The notes under the pieces: model-generated
Databases searched by the model: none
Seen by the model: only the letters and a program-made list of their open reading frames with translations
Told to the model about the DNA's origin: nothing
NCBI GenBank assembly: GCA_026636295.1
Contig: CP089451.1
Span: 806,001 to 870,000, forward strand
Origin: Medakamo hakoo
Lineage: Eukaryota; Chlorophyta; Trebouxiophyceae; Coccomyxaceae
Direction of reading: 5' to 3'
DNA: 64,000 nt
Translations under genes and position numbers: made by a program
Part shown: positions 1-11,600 of the stretch, piece after piece
Layout: every line of letters starts with the position of its first letter
Position numbering within the stretch: the stretch's first letter is position 1

Positions 1-159
1 GGAGGAGGTGTAGACGAGAGAGCAGGTTGAGAGGGAGCGGGGACGTCACCACACTCCTCCACTCCTTTCGGGTCAGGAAAAATCTCGGTCGCACGGGCCC
101 AGCCGAGCAACTCGCCCGCGCGTGCGCAGCGCCACACGCGCTCGCACCCGTCAGCAGCC
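1..159 (+). promoter_or_regulatory. Upstream leader of the MOS2-like gene
   Basis: Non-coding GC-rich sequence before the first start codon. It is expected to hold the 5' UTR and part of the promoter. I see no TATA box or other defined element, and the true promoter may lie outside the window. Confidence 0.3.
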
Positions 160-1898
160 ATGGCTGATGACGCCGGCGACGCGGCCGCCGGCGGCTCCAA
201 CGGTGGCGGCAGCCATGCCAATGCGCCGCCGCCAAACAAGCCGTTCTCCCTGTCCTTTTCAAAAGTCGCCCGGCCCGCCGTCGCCGTGGGCGGGCAGCCT
301 AAAGACGAGGGCGTGACGCGCGAACTGATTAAAGGCGTGGAAGGTGTGTGGCTTGGGCGCGGGCGCTTCATTTTTCTGCTACACGCGAGCGCCCCCTCCT
401 CTCCTCTCATCAACGCCCACCACCCATCAACCAACAGGCGGCCGCGTCGCGACCGTCGCGCCACCGCCTCCGTCCACCCGCCCTCCGCCTAAACGCGTCA
501 TCCCTAAACTGGAAAACACGTTCCAAGTGGGCGTGCGGTGCGTCTTTGGGTGGTGGGAGGGAGAGGAGAGCCGTTTTTTTTCCGTCCTGTCACCCCCCCC
601 CCCCCGCTTCTCCAGCCCCTCCCCCCGCTCACGCGCGCGTCTCCCCTCCCCCCAAACCAAACAGCCCGGCCGCCACCCCAGCCGCGGACGACGTGACGAC
701 GACGGAAGGCCGCTTTGAAGCGGCCGGCCCTGAAGAAGCCCAGGCCGCGTGCGTGACGTACGGCCTGCAGCAGGCGCGTCGCAAAACCGAAAAGGCGGCG
801 GCCACGTCCGCCGCCGCGCCTCTCCCTGGCGGCGGCGGCCGCGATTGGGAGGCGTCCCGCCTGCGGGACGACCTGGCCCGCTTGCCCGACGCGGCAGACA
901 CGGACGCGTACGCGGTCATGCCGGTCGAAGATTTCGGGGCGGCCATGCTGCGGGGCATGGGGTGGAAGGGCGAGGAGGGAGGAGGGGGCGGGAGCCAGGG
1001 CCAGGGCGGGCCGGTCGAACCCGCGCGCCGCCCGCCGCGCCTGGGCCTGGGCGCGACCGTCGCGGCGCCGCCTCCGTCCCGCGCGAAGCCGGGCGAAGCG
1101 CCGCTCCCGCCGCCGCCTGGCAGCGGTGGTGCGCCAGGGCCGTCCACGGGCGGCGGCCCGCCCCCGCCGCCGCCGGGCGTGCTGGCGCCCGGCGCGACGG
1201 CGGACGTCGTCTCTGGCACGCACGCGGGTCTGGCTTGCACCATCCTCTCGCTCGACGACGGCGGCGGCGGCGCGCCCTCGCCGTCGTCTCGCAGGGCCAC
1301 CGTCAAACTGACGGCGTCCGGGCAGACCGTCCGCGTCCGCGTCCGGGACCTGGACGTCCGCGGCAGCCGGACGAAGGAGGGGCCAGGCGGCGGCGGCCGG
1401 GACGCCCAGCGAGCCAAGCGGCCCCGGTCCCGGTCCCGGTCGCGCTCTCCACCCCCACCCCCCCCGCCTTCCCGCCCCTGGGTCCGCCCGGGCATCGTCG
1501 TCAAGGTCATCGACAAGCGCCTGGCGGGCGGGGCGCTGTACCTGCGCAAGGCCGCGGTGGTGGACGTGCCGTCGCCCGGCACCGCGACGCTCGCGCTGCT
1601 GCCCCCCACCTACCGCGACGCCGCGTCCGCGGGCCGTCCGCCGCCGCCGTCCGACCTCCTGCCGGGCGTGCGCCAGTCCCAGGTGGAGACGTCCGTGCCC
1701 AAGGTCGAAGGAGCGGGCGTGGTGGTGGTCGCGGGCCCGCACGCCGGCGCGACCGGCGTCCTGTTGAAGCGGGCGGCGACTGGCGCGGCCGCGGCCATCC
1801 AGCTGACCTCGGACCTGCAGGTGCTCCGGCTGGCGTTTGACGATTTTGCTGAGCGAGCGCCGGCCGGGTGGGGTGGGGGGCTGGGGCTGGATGAATGA
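160..1898 (+). CDS. MOS2: MOS2/GPKOW-type spliceosomal G-patch and KOW protein
   Basis: Exons 160-343, 438-537 and 665-1898 give 505 aa. The family (plant MOS2, human GPKOW, yeast Spp2) binds and activates the Prp2/DHX16-type helicase in the spliceosome and acts in the nucleus. Visible signatures are an N-terminal FSLSFSK motif near residue 30, VIPKLENTF in exon 2 (plant MOS2 has VIPPIENTW), and the G-patch core VPVEDFGAAMLRGMGW-like segment at about 175-195. A first KOW-like region lies at about 270-320, an RS/proline stretch near 350, the conserved WVRPGIVVKVI segment near 366, and a second KOW (VVVVAGPHAG) near 438. Exon 2 was ended at the GTGCGT donor at 538, because an earlier GT at 527 puts exon 3 out of frame. 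Low-complexity Gly/Pro inserts make it longer than plant homologues. The assignment is strong; the exon 2 end is less certain. Confidence 0.82.
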
Positions 1899-2108
1899 CA
1901 GGTGTAGTTTCGTAGGACGGACGACGGGATGAGAAAAAGTTTTTCTCAGGGTCTGTTTTTTTTTCTTGGCCTCACCCAGAACTCTCGCCTCGCACACGCC
2001 ATTTGTCTTGACGCGGCGCCTCTCTCTCAGCAATCTCCACTCGGCCATCTCCGCTTTCCACACCACGACGCCACGCTTGTAAAGGCACTGAGCGCCCAGC
2101 CCTCAGCC

Positions 2109-3382
2109 ATGCCCGTCCTGCAGCTGGCGCCCGGCGGCGCGACGCGCACGTTGTCGCGGCGCGGTCGGTGCGTTGATTTGGCCGTGCAGCAGGGGCGTTG
2201 AGCGCGCAATGCACTGCCCACCCTCTCGTGCGCGGAGAGGGCAGGGATGTCGTGTGCACGGCCCCGCGTGGGAGGAAGCCGGATGGATGGACGCGCGCCA
2301 GCAAAACGCGCGGACGTTTTTTTTCCGCCCGCTGCAACGACGCATCCCCGGGTCCACCTCACCCTCATCCACCCACGCCGCCCACCCGCCCACCCACCCA
2401 CCCAGCCGCGCCACGGCCGTCACCCCGGCCGCCGCCCTTTTCACGCGCGGCGTCGTCCCCGCCCCTCCACCCCCGCCCCCCGCGCCGGCCATCCCGCGCC
2501 CCGTCACCTGGGCCCTCGTCGCCGTGCAGTCCATCGCGCTCATCGGCGCGGCGGTGACGGGCACGCTCGCCCGCCGCCGCCGCTTGGAAGCCGAGGCGCT
2601 CGTCATCAAACTGCGCGCCGTCAACGCCGCCCTGCGCGAGCGCGCGTCCGACGCGGAAGCCCCGCCCGTCTGCGCGGCGGACGAAGACAAGGAGTCCGCA
2701 CGCGCGTTCGCGGCGGGGATGGCGGTCGCGCGCCGGTCCGACGACGACGCGTCGTCCTCGTCGGACGAGGGCGGCGACGGCCCGACCGTTTTATTCAGGG
2801 AAGCCGACTTGAGCGTCGGCGAGGCCCGGCGCCACCTGTCCCGCTGCCTGGGCGAGGCCAAGCAGGCCCTGCGCCGCGGGTGCCCGCGTGACGCCCTGGC
2901 GTTGACGGGCGAAGCGGAGGGCGTCGCGCGCGAGCTGGGCGACGGCCGGGCCGAGAGGGCGGTCGTGCGCCTGTCTGCGCGCGCGCGCCGGGCGGCAGGC
3001 GACGTCCGCGGCGGGCTGGCCGATCTCATGCGCAGCATGGAGCTGTCTAAACTGACGGGGGATGCGAGCGGTGACGCGGACGTGGCTGGCAACATCGCGG
3101 ACGCGTACGTTTTCCTTTTCTGTTCCGTGGGAGGAGAGGTCGCCCGCTTTTTTTGAGTGGGAGGCTCCCGCACGCGCACGCCCCGCACTCGTCTCTCCGC
3201 CTCTCACGCGCACGCCCCCCCTCCTCCCCCTCCTCCTCCTCCCATGCCACAGGTACGCCGAGATCGGCGACTTTGAGTCGGCCGCCAAATGGTACGACAC
3301 CTGCCTGGCCGCGATCGCGGCCGAGGACGCGTGGGCGTCCGACGGCGGGTCATCCACGGCGTCGAGCTGGTGGGACTGTTGA
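2109..3382 (+). CDS. FLP: FLU-like regulator of tetrapyrrole synthesis (TPR protein)
   Basis: Exons 2109-2167, 2406-3104 and 3253-3382 give 295 aa. In plants and Chlamydomonas, FLU/FLP is a thylakoid protein that binds glutamyl-tRNA reductase and shuts down 5-aminolevulinate synthesis in the dark. A hydrophobic segment at about 52-70 (WALVAVQSIALIGAAV) is followed by a basic coiled-coil start (RRRRLEAEAL...LRAVNAALRER). This layout matches FLU, which has a membrane anchor followed by a coiled coil. The C-terminal 130 residues are TPR-like and end with NIADAYAEIGDFESAAKWYD, close to the last FLU repeat. The exon 2/3 junction uses donor GTACGT at 3105 and rebuilds A-YAEIGDF exactly. The short first exon rests on frame and a GTGCGT donor only. 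The N-terminus is Arg-rich and could be a plastid transit peptide. Tail-to-tail with the MPS1 gene. Confidence 0.62.
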
Positions 3383-3523
3383 TGGGGTGGGAGGGGGGGG
3401 GGGGCGGGCGGCGGCCGGGGGGACGTGTGGTGCGCTGTGCGCGTGTTGATGGTCGCTGTTTCTCACTGGGGGCAGAGGTCGCTAACAAAAAGAAAAAGGT
3501 CTCTCTCCAAACACCTCACGCCC

Positions 3524-6452
3524 TCACGGCGCACCGCTCGCCCCGCCCCGCGCGGCCGTGTCGTCAAAGCGCAGGGCGGCCATGCCTGCCGTCGCCGCGG
3601 CCGTCGCAGAGCCAGCACCGGGCTTGGAACCACCGGCCGTGCTCGCGCTCACCGCCACGCTCGCGCCGACCGTCTCGGCCAGCAGGCCGTCCACGTCCAG
3701 GCCGCCGCTGCCCGCGGCCGCCGCCTTGGCCAGCAAGTCGGCCAGCTGCTGCCGGGTCAGGCCGACGACGGGGCCGGCGGCGGCCGGCGGCGGGGCCGGT
3801 GCGCCGCCCGCCCCGCCGGCTGCCGCGGCCGTCGGGCGCAGGAACGGGTGCGCCAACAGCTCCGGAATGGTGATGCGCGTGCGCGGGTTGCGGTCGAGCG
3901 TGCGGCGCAGGCAGTCGGCCAGGGCCGCGTTGTGCCCCGCCGGCCCGGGGACGGGCGGGAAGGCGATTGCGTGCCGGTCGTCCGTGATGGCGTGCATCTT
4001 CTGGATGAAGGGCAGGTGGGCAAAGGGCGTGCGGCCGTACACCATTTGGTACAGGATGCAGCCGAGCGACCAGACGTCGGACGGCCGGCCAACCTTGCAG
4101 CCCGGCCGCCCGCCGGCGACGGGCGCGCCGCCCAGGATGGCTTCGGGCGACATGTAGTTGAGCGTCCCGACCTGGGACTCGCGCGCGATGGACGTCGTGT
4201 CGGCGTGGATGGCCTTGGCGATGCCAAAGTCGATGAGCTTGAGCGTGCCCTGCACGACCAGAAAGTTTGCGGGCTTGAGGTCGGAGTGCACGATGCGCGC
4301 GGCGTGGATGGCGGACACCGCGCGCAGCATCTGCTGCCAGTACAGGCGGATGAAGTTTTCGTCGGGTTCGGTGGTGGGTGGTGAGTGGGCGTCGGCAGGC
4401 GCGCCGCCGCGCCCGGACGGACCGGACGGCGCGGCCGCGCCCGCCCCCCCGTCCGCGCACCGGGCCTGGCGGGCGAGGAGGCGGGCCAGGTCGATGTCCC
4501 CGTACTCGAGCACCATCAGGATCAGGCCCTCGCCCGGCACGACCTCCGCGTCGACCAGCTGCACGATGCCGGGCTGGCCGCGCAGCCGGGTCAGCAGCCC
4601 GATCTCGTCCATGAAGCCGGCGGCGGCTTCCGCGTCCCGCCCCGCCAGGCGGATGCGTTTGAGCGCGTAGATCTTGCGCGAGGGCGCCATCACTTTAAAA
4701 ACCTTGGACGAGCCGCCGCGGCCGACGCACTCCAGCTTGGCGTAGCGCGTGCCGCGGACGACGATGGAGGCCTCGTCTTCCCGCGGGCGGCGCGTCGTGG
4801 CGGCGGCGGCGGCGGCGGCGGGCGGCGGCGGCCGGGCGGGGGGTGCCGCGGCGGGGCTGGCGGTGGGTCGGGATGGCGGTGCCGCGGCCGCGCGGCCGGG
4901 GGCCGGGGACGGCGCGACCGCGGGCGAAGAAGTCGACGACGGGGCTTGGACGGTGGCCAAGGGCGGCCGGGTCGTCGCTGGGCGCGCCGCCGCCGCCGCC
5001 GCCGCCACCGCCGCCGGGTCGGGCGACCGGCGTTTGGGGACGGCCGCGCCGGGCGCGGGGTGCTGCTGGGTTGGGGCGGCAGCAGCCGCGGCAGGCGGCG
5101 CGGGCGAGATTCCGGCCTCGCCGACGGCCTTGCGCTTGGCGGCCGCGTCGAATGCAGCCCCAGCACCAGGTGGAGGCGGTGTGCTGGCAGCTGCGGGCGC
5201 GGCCGCCGCGCGTGTGGCCGGCCGGGCCGGCGCCGCGAGCGGCGTCCCAGCCGCAGCTCCAATCCGCCGCGGCACTTTGAAGGTCGACGGCGGCAGGATG
5301 CGGGTGGTGCCGGGCGTAGGCGCACCAGCAGCCCCGCGCAGCGTGGCGGTGGGCGTGGGCGCGGCGGGCGCGGCGGCGGCCCAGGACGGGCGAGGGCGCG
5401 CGGCCGACCCGCCCGGGGTGGCGGCGGCGGCGGCAGTGGTGGAAGGGAGGGCGGCGACGCCGCCGCCCGTCGCCGTCGACGTCACGGCCGCCGTCGCCGT
5501 CATGGTGTGCCCTCCCCCTCCCAGCCGGCCCGTCGCCGGCAGGGTGGCCGTCGCATTCGGCCCGCGTGCCGTGGCGATCGCAGTGCTGGTCGTCTCATCC
5601 CCGCCGCGGCTGACCAGCGGCGCTTCGTGCCAGCGCGGGCACGCGGCCTCCAGCTCCGGCGGCACCGGCCGGCCTTCGACGACGGCGTCCGCCACGTCCA
5701 GCACAGCCGTGGGCGTCGCGCCCGCGGCCCGGGCTTTCGCCAGGATGGCGGCCGCGCGCGTGCGGCCGGCACTCCCGCCGACGCTCGCTTCCAGGGCCGC
5801 CCACTCGCCCGCCACGTACGCGCAGCAACACCCCACCCGGTGCGAGCGCAGGGCCTTGAACGCGTCCCTGCCGTCGTCTTCCGCGCGGGCCCTGTGGAGG
5901 TGTGGGACGGGACTTGGCCGTGAGAGCGAGCGAGCGAGCGAAAACATTGGACGGGCCCAACCGCCGCGCAATGCGCGGCCCGCGCGCACGAAACACTCAC
6001 CACTGCCGGCGGGCGTAGCCCAGCCAGATGCGGGCGAATGCCGGCCCGCCTGTGCCACGAGGGACTGCACGCGTTGCCGCTTCGTACAGGCGCAGGAGGC
6101 GTTGCGCCGCCGGCCGCCCCGCCGGGTGCGGCGGCAGCGCGCCGAGGCGCGGCGCCGGCGGCGGGGGTGTTCCTGCAGCGGCGACGCCGGCTGCGTGCGC
6201 GGCCGCTTCCAGCGCAAATGCTTCCTCGTGCGCCAGAAACGCCCACCAGGCTTCAGCTGATGTGGGGCTGGCCCGCAGGGCCGCGCCTAACCGCCCCGCA
6301 GTGCGCAGCGCGGCCGCGACGACTGCGACCGGCGGCGCGGCCGGGCCGGAAGCCGCCGCCGCGCACGCCGCCGCGTACGCGTCCAGGTCGGCCGTCCATG
6401 GCGGCGTCTGGGTCGGCAGGGCGGCCGAGGCCGGCGTGGCCGCGGACGCCAT
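3524..6452 (-). CDS. MPS1: MPS1/TTK dual-specificity spindle checkpoint kinase
   Basis: Exons 6452-6001 and 5891-3524 give 939 aa. MPS1/TTK acts at kinetochores, phosphorylating the KNL1 pathway to recruit BUB and MAD proteins. The N-terminal TPR module spans the intron: FARIWLGYARRQW joins ARAEDDGRDAFKAL, which parallels TTK FARIQVRFAELK...DDARDYF. A low-complexity linker of about 300 residues follows. The kinase domain begins near 530 with YAKLECVGRGGSSKVFKV. The invariant Lys is in IYALKRI. The catalytic loop HSDLKPANFL (near 688) is the family-specific HSD form, followed by LIDFGIAK and the activation segment SQVGTLNYMSPEAI. The intron has a canonical GTGAGT donor at 6000. The start at 6452 was chosen because upstream in-frame codons run into the divergent EMC4 promoter. 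Identity is secure. Confidence 0.9.
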
Positions 6453-6567
6453 GCTTTGCTGGATGGGATGCCGTGCGTGCGCGGCGAAAAAAGTTTTTTC
6501 GTTTTGATGGGGCGACGAGTGTGCGCTCTCAGACGTGTTTTTTCCCCCTCGCGCCGCGCGCTCCATC
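6453..6567. promoter_or_regulatory. Divergent promoter MPS1/EMC4 with A6/T6 palindrome
   Basis: Only 115 bp separate the two start codons. The core at 6485-6501 is a perfect 8-bp inverted repeat, CGAAAAAA then G then TTTTTTCG, in an otherwise GC-rich setting. Poly(dA:dT) tracts exclude nucleosomes, so this may be the shared open promoter; that role is inference. Confidence 0.5.
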
Positions 6568-7462
6568 ATGCCGCCCACCTTCACCCGCCTCACTGGCGAG
6601 GGCCGGGACGCTGGCTTCAAGCTGCCCGACCCGCCGGGCTACGATCCGGCGGCGGCGCGAGAGGTGAGGATGGAAGAGGGCGGCGGTGTGTTTCTCTCCC
6701 TCTCCTTCGCTCGCGCCCCAGCGCCCCAACCTTCCTCCACACTCCCATCATCCACAGGCCGCCTCGTCCGCCGCGGGCCCGTCGTCCTCCTCTTCCACGG
6801 CAGCCCGCCCGCCCCGCCCCGGCGCGCCCGCCCCGCCATCCCGCGCCGCCAAGCAGGCCGCCATCATGGCCCGGGCGACGGGCCAGGCCAAGTCGATCGG
6901 CTTCTTGGCGTTTATGATGTGGATGAGCGGGGGCGGCGTGCACCTGTTTTCGCTGATGATGACGGCGAGCGGGCTGTACCAGCCGATCATGGCCATCGCC
7001 AAGTCGGGAGAAGGTGCGGATGGATGGAGGGGTGACCGCGCGGCGAAAAACAAGCACCAACCCGGGCGGGCGGCGGCACTCAAGAACACAACCCCCCCCC
7101 CCACACACACACACACACCCAACCAACAGTCTTCCCGGAAGAGCTGTCGGAGGACGGGGCCCTGGACATCGTCACGCCGCGCATCGTGTACTGCCTGATC
7201 CAGGTGTGAGGGTGATGGAGGAGTGTGCGAGAAGGGGCGCGTTGTGCACGCGCGCGCGCCCGTCGAAAAACGACGCTCTCACCCCCCACACCCGTCGTCC
7301 CTCCTCTCACACACACAGCTTGCCGGCCTGGCCGCCGCCCTGTACAAGCTGCACACCATGGGCCTCCTGCCCACGCACGCGGCGGATTACGCGGCGTACC
7401 TGGCGCCGGCGGCGCCGGCGGAGTTCGCGGGCGGTGGGGCGGTCGTGCTGGGGCCGTCGTGA
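6568..7462 (+). CDS. EMC4: EMC4, ER membrane protein complex subunit 4
   Basis: Exons 6568-6663, 6758-7013, 7130-7203 and 7319-7462 give 189 aa, close to the usual 180 or so. EMC4 (TMEM85) is a core subunit of the ER membrane complex that inserts tail-anchored and multipass proteins. The middle exon encodes a hydrophobic stretch, FLAFMMWMSGGGVHLFSLMM, followed by YQPIMAIAK. The last exon encodes LAGLAAALYKLHTMGLLPTH then AADYAAYL and a terminal AEFAGGG. Animal EMC4 has the same order: YLIGNLMGLALAVYK, then MGLLPTH, SDWLAF and EFSGGG. All four junctions keep frame with GT-AG ends. The N-terminus carries a Ser/Ala/Pro-rich linker. Divergent from MPS1 and convergent with the EYA gene at a 66-bp gap. 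Confidence 0.9.
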
Positions 7463-7528
7463 GAACGAGAGCGTGTGTGGTTTTTTGTGTGTGCCCTGAT
7501 ACGCGTGTTGTTTTTTCCTAATCACATC

Positions 7529-8449
7529 TCACACCAGCCCGGCCGCCCGCCGCAAATCCAGCACTGTCAGCCGCGGGATGGGCGTGGTCTGCCTGCCGAG
7601 TGCGTCCGGTTCTAAGCTGCCGCCGCCGCCGCCGCCGCCACCAAACTCCCCACCCGCCGCAACCGGCCCTACCCGCACAAACGCCCAGCCGCGCGCGCGC
7701 GCCGCGGCTTCTTCGTCGGGTCCGTCGCCGATGATGACAAAGGTCGCGTGCCCTCCATGCTCTTGCGCCAGCCTGGCAAACGCGCCCGCCTTGCCGTCCG
7801 CAAACGCGCGGGAAGACAGAACGACCGCGGACGGGATGAAAGAGGACAGTCCGAACACGTGGAGCTTGGCGATGGACGGCAGGACGTGGCCCGCCGACAC
7901 GAGCGCGAGCACGACGGGGCGGGCTGACGTGCGAGTGGCACCGCCGGCGTCCTGCAAGCCAGCGAGCAGCCGGCCGGCCGCCGCCAACCAGCCGCCCGTG
8001 AGCCCGTCCGCCGCCGCGCGCAACCCCGCCGCCCGCACGGCTTGGTCTGGCGTCAGGACGCCGCGCCGGCCACCTTCCGCAATCGCAGCCACGACAGCCG
8101 CATACGCTGGGCCGGCAGGCGGTGGCAAGGCGACCGCGTCGGCGAGCGTGGGCGGCGGCGGCGCGGCCTTTTCGAGGGCGGCGTACGACAAGCACAGGTC
8201 GGACACCTCCAACACGGCGGACGCGAGCTTCTGGCCGACGAGGATGGAGGGCGCGGGGTCTGGTGCGCCGACCGCGGCCGCGTACGCGCCGGACCGGAGG
8301 GAGTCCATGAGGACCAAGGACTCGTCCAGGTCGAAGACATAGACGACGGGAGGCGGACCATGGGTGGGTGGGTGCGCGGGCGTGGCGCCGTCGCCGTTTG
8401 CTCGGGTGAGGCCGCCGCCAGCTGTCCCGGCCTCGTCCGCGCTGCCCAT
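7529..8449 (-). CDS. EYA: Eyes-absent (EYA) family HAD phosphatase
   Basis: One exon, 306 aa. EYA proteins are haloacid-dehalogenase-fold protein tyrosine phosphatases; plants have a stand-alone form without the animal transactivation domain, as here. Motif I, VYVFDLDESLVL, carries the nucleophile D40 and acid D42. The alpha-helical insertion is present (SYAALEKAAPP and following). The second motif region reads LALVSAGHVLPSIAKLHVFGL. The C-terminal acidic motif is FVIIGDGPDEEAAARARG. The N-terminus (residues 1-34) is unstructured and the last 50 residues hold a poly-Gly insert. I see nothing broken. The 3' end faces EMC4; the start lies 162 bp from the 3' end of the next gene on the same strand. 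Confidence 0.85.
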   Translation of the reverse strand: MGSADEAGTAGGGLTRANGDGATPAHPPTHGPPPVVYVFDLDESLVLMDSLRSGAYAAAVGAPDPAPSILVGQKLASAVLEVSDLCLSYAALEKAAPPPPTLADAVALPPPAGPAYAAVVAAIAEGGRRGVLTPDQAVRAAGLRAAADGLTGGWLAAAGRLLAGLQDAGGATRTSARPVVLALVSAGHVLPSIAKLHVFGLSSFIPSAVVLSSRAFADGKAGAFARLAQEHGGHATFVIIGDGPDEEAAARARGWAFVRVGPVAAGGEFGGGGGGGGSLEPDALGRQTTPIPRLTVLDLRRAAGLV

Positions 8450-8611
8450 GCCTCAAAAGGCCAGTGCGGCGCCCTCCCCCGCTGCGGCGGAGCAGGGCAA
8501 TGTGGGATCCGGCACGATGTGTGGGAGAGGAAAAAGAAAAAACTTCTGAAGGCATGCTTGGAACAAAAACTTCGCACCAACCCGGGGGCGCGGGCGGGCG
8601 GGTTGCGGTGC

Positions 8612-11600
8612 TTAGCCACGCCCGCCCGCGCCGCTGCCACCCCCACCACCCCCAACCCCACCCCCACCACCCCCACCACCACTGCCCGCCACTTCCCGCG
8701 CCTCCGCCACCGCAGCTTGCAACAGCCCACGCAGCGTCACCAGCACCTCCGTGAAGGTCGGCCGGGCCTCCGGGTTCTCAGCCCAACAGGACCGGGCGAG
8801 GCGGGCGTAGCCGGGCGGGCAGTCGGCCGGCAAGTCCGGGCGGGCGCCCGCGTACACGACGCCGTACACGACCTGGCCGATGGCCAGGCCGGCAAAGGGG
8901 CGCACACGGGTCCACAGTTCGGCCATCACAATGCCGAACGAAAACACGTCGCCCGGCCGCGACAGCCGCCCGCGCGACAGGGCTTCGGGTGCCTGGTACG
9001 CGGCCGTGCCCGTCGCGAGCGTGGACACGTGCGTGGCGGCGGCCGCCAGGCGGGCCAGGCCAAAGTCGCAGACCTTGCAGACGACGCCCCGGGCGTCCGC
9101 GCGGTTGGATTTCAGCAGAACGTTGGACGGCTTGAGGTCGGCGTGGATGATGCCGACGCCGTGCAGGTAGGCCATGCCGGCCGCGACGTCCAGCAGGCAG
9201 CGCAGGATGGCGATGTAGTCCGGGACGACGGGCGGCTCGCCGCTGCTGGTGGTCGTGACGCCCGCCGTCGTCGCGGCGGAGGGCGTGCCGCCGCTCCCGC
9301 GCCGCCCCGCTGGCGAGAGGTGGGCCGCGGCCCGTCGACGCCGGTGGAAGCGTCCAGCGCGGATGGCGTCGTCCAACGTGCCTCTGTCCGCGTATTCCAT
9401 GACCAACCACGTCTCCGTGCGGCCAGGCGTGGGCGTGACGGGGCGGGATGACGTAGAGTGGTCGTCTTCAGCGCCCAGCTCGGCCGCGACGGCGGCGGCA
9501 GTCCCGTCGCCGGCCCTGGGCGCGGCCGCGCCGGCCGGGCCCGTGCCCAGCCCGCGCTCGACCTCTGCCGTGGCCGACGAGGCGGCTTCGGGCGTGCCGG
9601 CGGGACCCGTGCCCAGGCTGCGGCCCGCGGCGGCGGACGCGCCACCGCCGCCACCACCCCTGCGGCCGCCCGTCGACGCCGACCCGCTTCCGTCCGCACC
9701 CTCCGGCACGGACGCTAAAGCTTCCGCCGCCTGGGACGCGGCGCGCGCAGCGGGTGAGGCAGCCGTGCCACCCGCCCGGGCGGCGGACGTCGCCTCCTCG
9801 CTGGCCGTGGCCGCCGCGAGGGCCAGCGCGGCCGCCGCGCGCTCGCCGCCGCCTTCCACCTCTTGCGGCGAGACTTCCGTCGAGCGGCGGCGCGCCGGGT
9901 CGACGAAGAGGATGCGGTAGGTTTGGACGACGTTCGGGTGGGACAGGGCGACGGATAGCAGGGATTCCCGGGCGGCGCGGGCGCCAGGGATGTCGCCCCC
10001 GTCGTCACCGACCTCGCCCGCGGCGGCTTCGCTCAGCGCGGCCGCGACGTCGCCCGCCTCGATCACCTTGATGGCCACCAGCGCGCCGCCCGTCGACCCC
10101 CACCGGCCTTTGTACACTCGGCCATAGGAGCCACGGCCGATGAGGGGCCCCACGGACAGGACGGAGAGGGCGGAGTCGTCGTCGGTGCCGACGCGCAGCG
10201 CCGTCCAGGCGGACGCGAGCGGCGCGGCAAGCGTGTCCACGTCCCAGTCCGTGCCGGCGGCGGTGGCGGTGGCGGGCGCGGAGAGGGTGGGGTGACTGGA
10301 GGTGAGGGCATGGGTCCGCCCGCCCGGGCTGGACGGCGTGGTCCCGGTCGTGATGGTGGCGGTGGACGACGGGCCGGAGGAGGAGAAGGAACGCGCGAGG
10401 GGGGAGCCGCGCCGCCCGCCGCGCCCGCGCCCACTGCCGCGCCCGCCGCGCCCACTGCCGGACAGGGACCGGGCCAGCGGGTGGCCGGCGGCAGCCAGGG
10501 CGGCGCGGAGCTCGCCCAGGCCCACGGCTTCGGCCGGCGTCAGGGACCGGGTGAGCGTGCCCATCCCCGCCGGGCGGGAGGTCGAGGCAGTGGTCGCGAC
10601 CGACCGCCCCAGGCCGCGCGCATCCGCCAGCGAGAGCGGACCCTCAAAAGACGGCGCGCCCGCAAAGGGACTGGGCACAGGCAACAGCGGAGCTTGGACA
10701 GGTCGGGCGGTCGCGGGTGGAGGCACCGGCGGGCCGTGGCGCCGCCCCCACGCCGAGTCTTGTCCGCCTGGAAAAGCGGCGGGCGCGGGCGCGGTCGGCC
10801 GCGGCGGCGCCGTTTCCGCGTCAGCCCACCGGAGCTGCCCGTGCTTCCGCCGGTGCGACGCCGCGCACACGCCCGCCGCGACAGCCGCTGCGATGATGCC
10901 AGCCAGGCAGACGCCGATGATGAGGCCGGCCCACCAAGGAAACGCGGACGAGCGGGGTGGTGGTGGAGGTGGCGCGGGCGCGCCCGTCGCCGCGCCACCA
11001 CCTCCAACCTTTCGCGCCTCGCCCGCGCCCGCTTCCTCCGCGCACACCGTCACCGTGTCGACGTAATACACCCGCGCCGTGCCGACCGCTTTGCCGCCAG
11101 AAAACACAGGCATGTCACACCCGGCGAAGCCGGCCCGGACCAACAAGCGCGTCCCCGCGCCCGCTGGAATGGAGGCTTGCGTGCCCGCGGACGGCACGCC
11201 CGGCCGCACGGCCGCCGGCACGCACGACGCAATGGTGTCACACCCGCCCGACGCGTACAGGGTGGAGTTGCGGAAGACGACTTGTGCGCCCGGTTCCAAC
11301 ACCAGCGACGGCCAGGGACCCAGTTGCGGCGCCGCGTAAAACGGGGGCGGCGCCGACGGCGGCGGGTGGTGGTTTGGCTGCCGCACGCTGGCGCCGTCGG
11401 CGGGGGGCGCGGCCAAGAGGGTCAAGCCCTGGACGCGGAGCGCCGCGCCGGCCGCGACGACGATGGCCGGGACCGGCGCGGCGCGCAGGTCCAGGACGGC
11501 CGCGTTGGCGGACGCGTTGCCGCCCGGCGCCGGCGCGAGCGTGACGTTGCGGCCGCGCAGGAGGGTGGCCGGCCCCGGCGCGGAGCCCCAGCCGGATGTC

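Noticed and set aside
504-2066. 520-aa open frame on the - strand across the MOS2-like gene
   Set aside because: It is an Arg-rich antisense reading of a GC-rich gene with no recognisable motif. The + strand carries clear MOS2 motifs.
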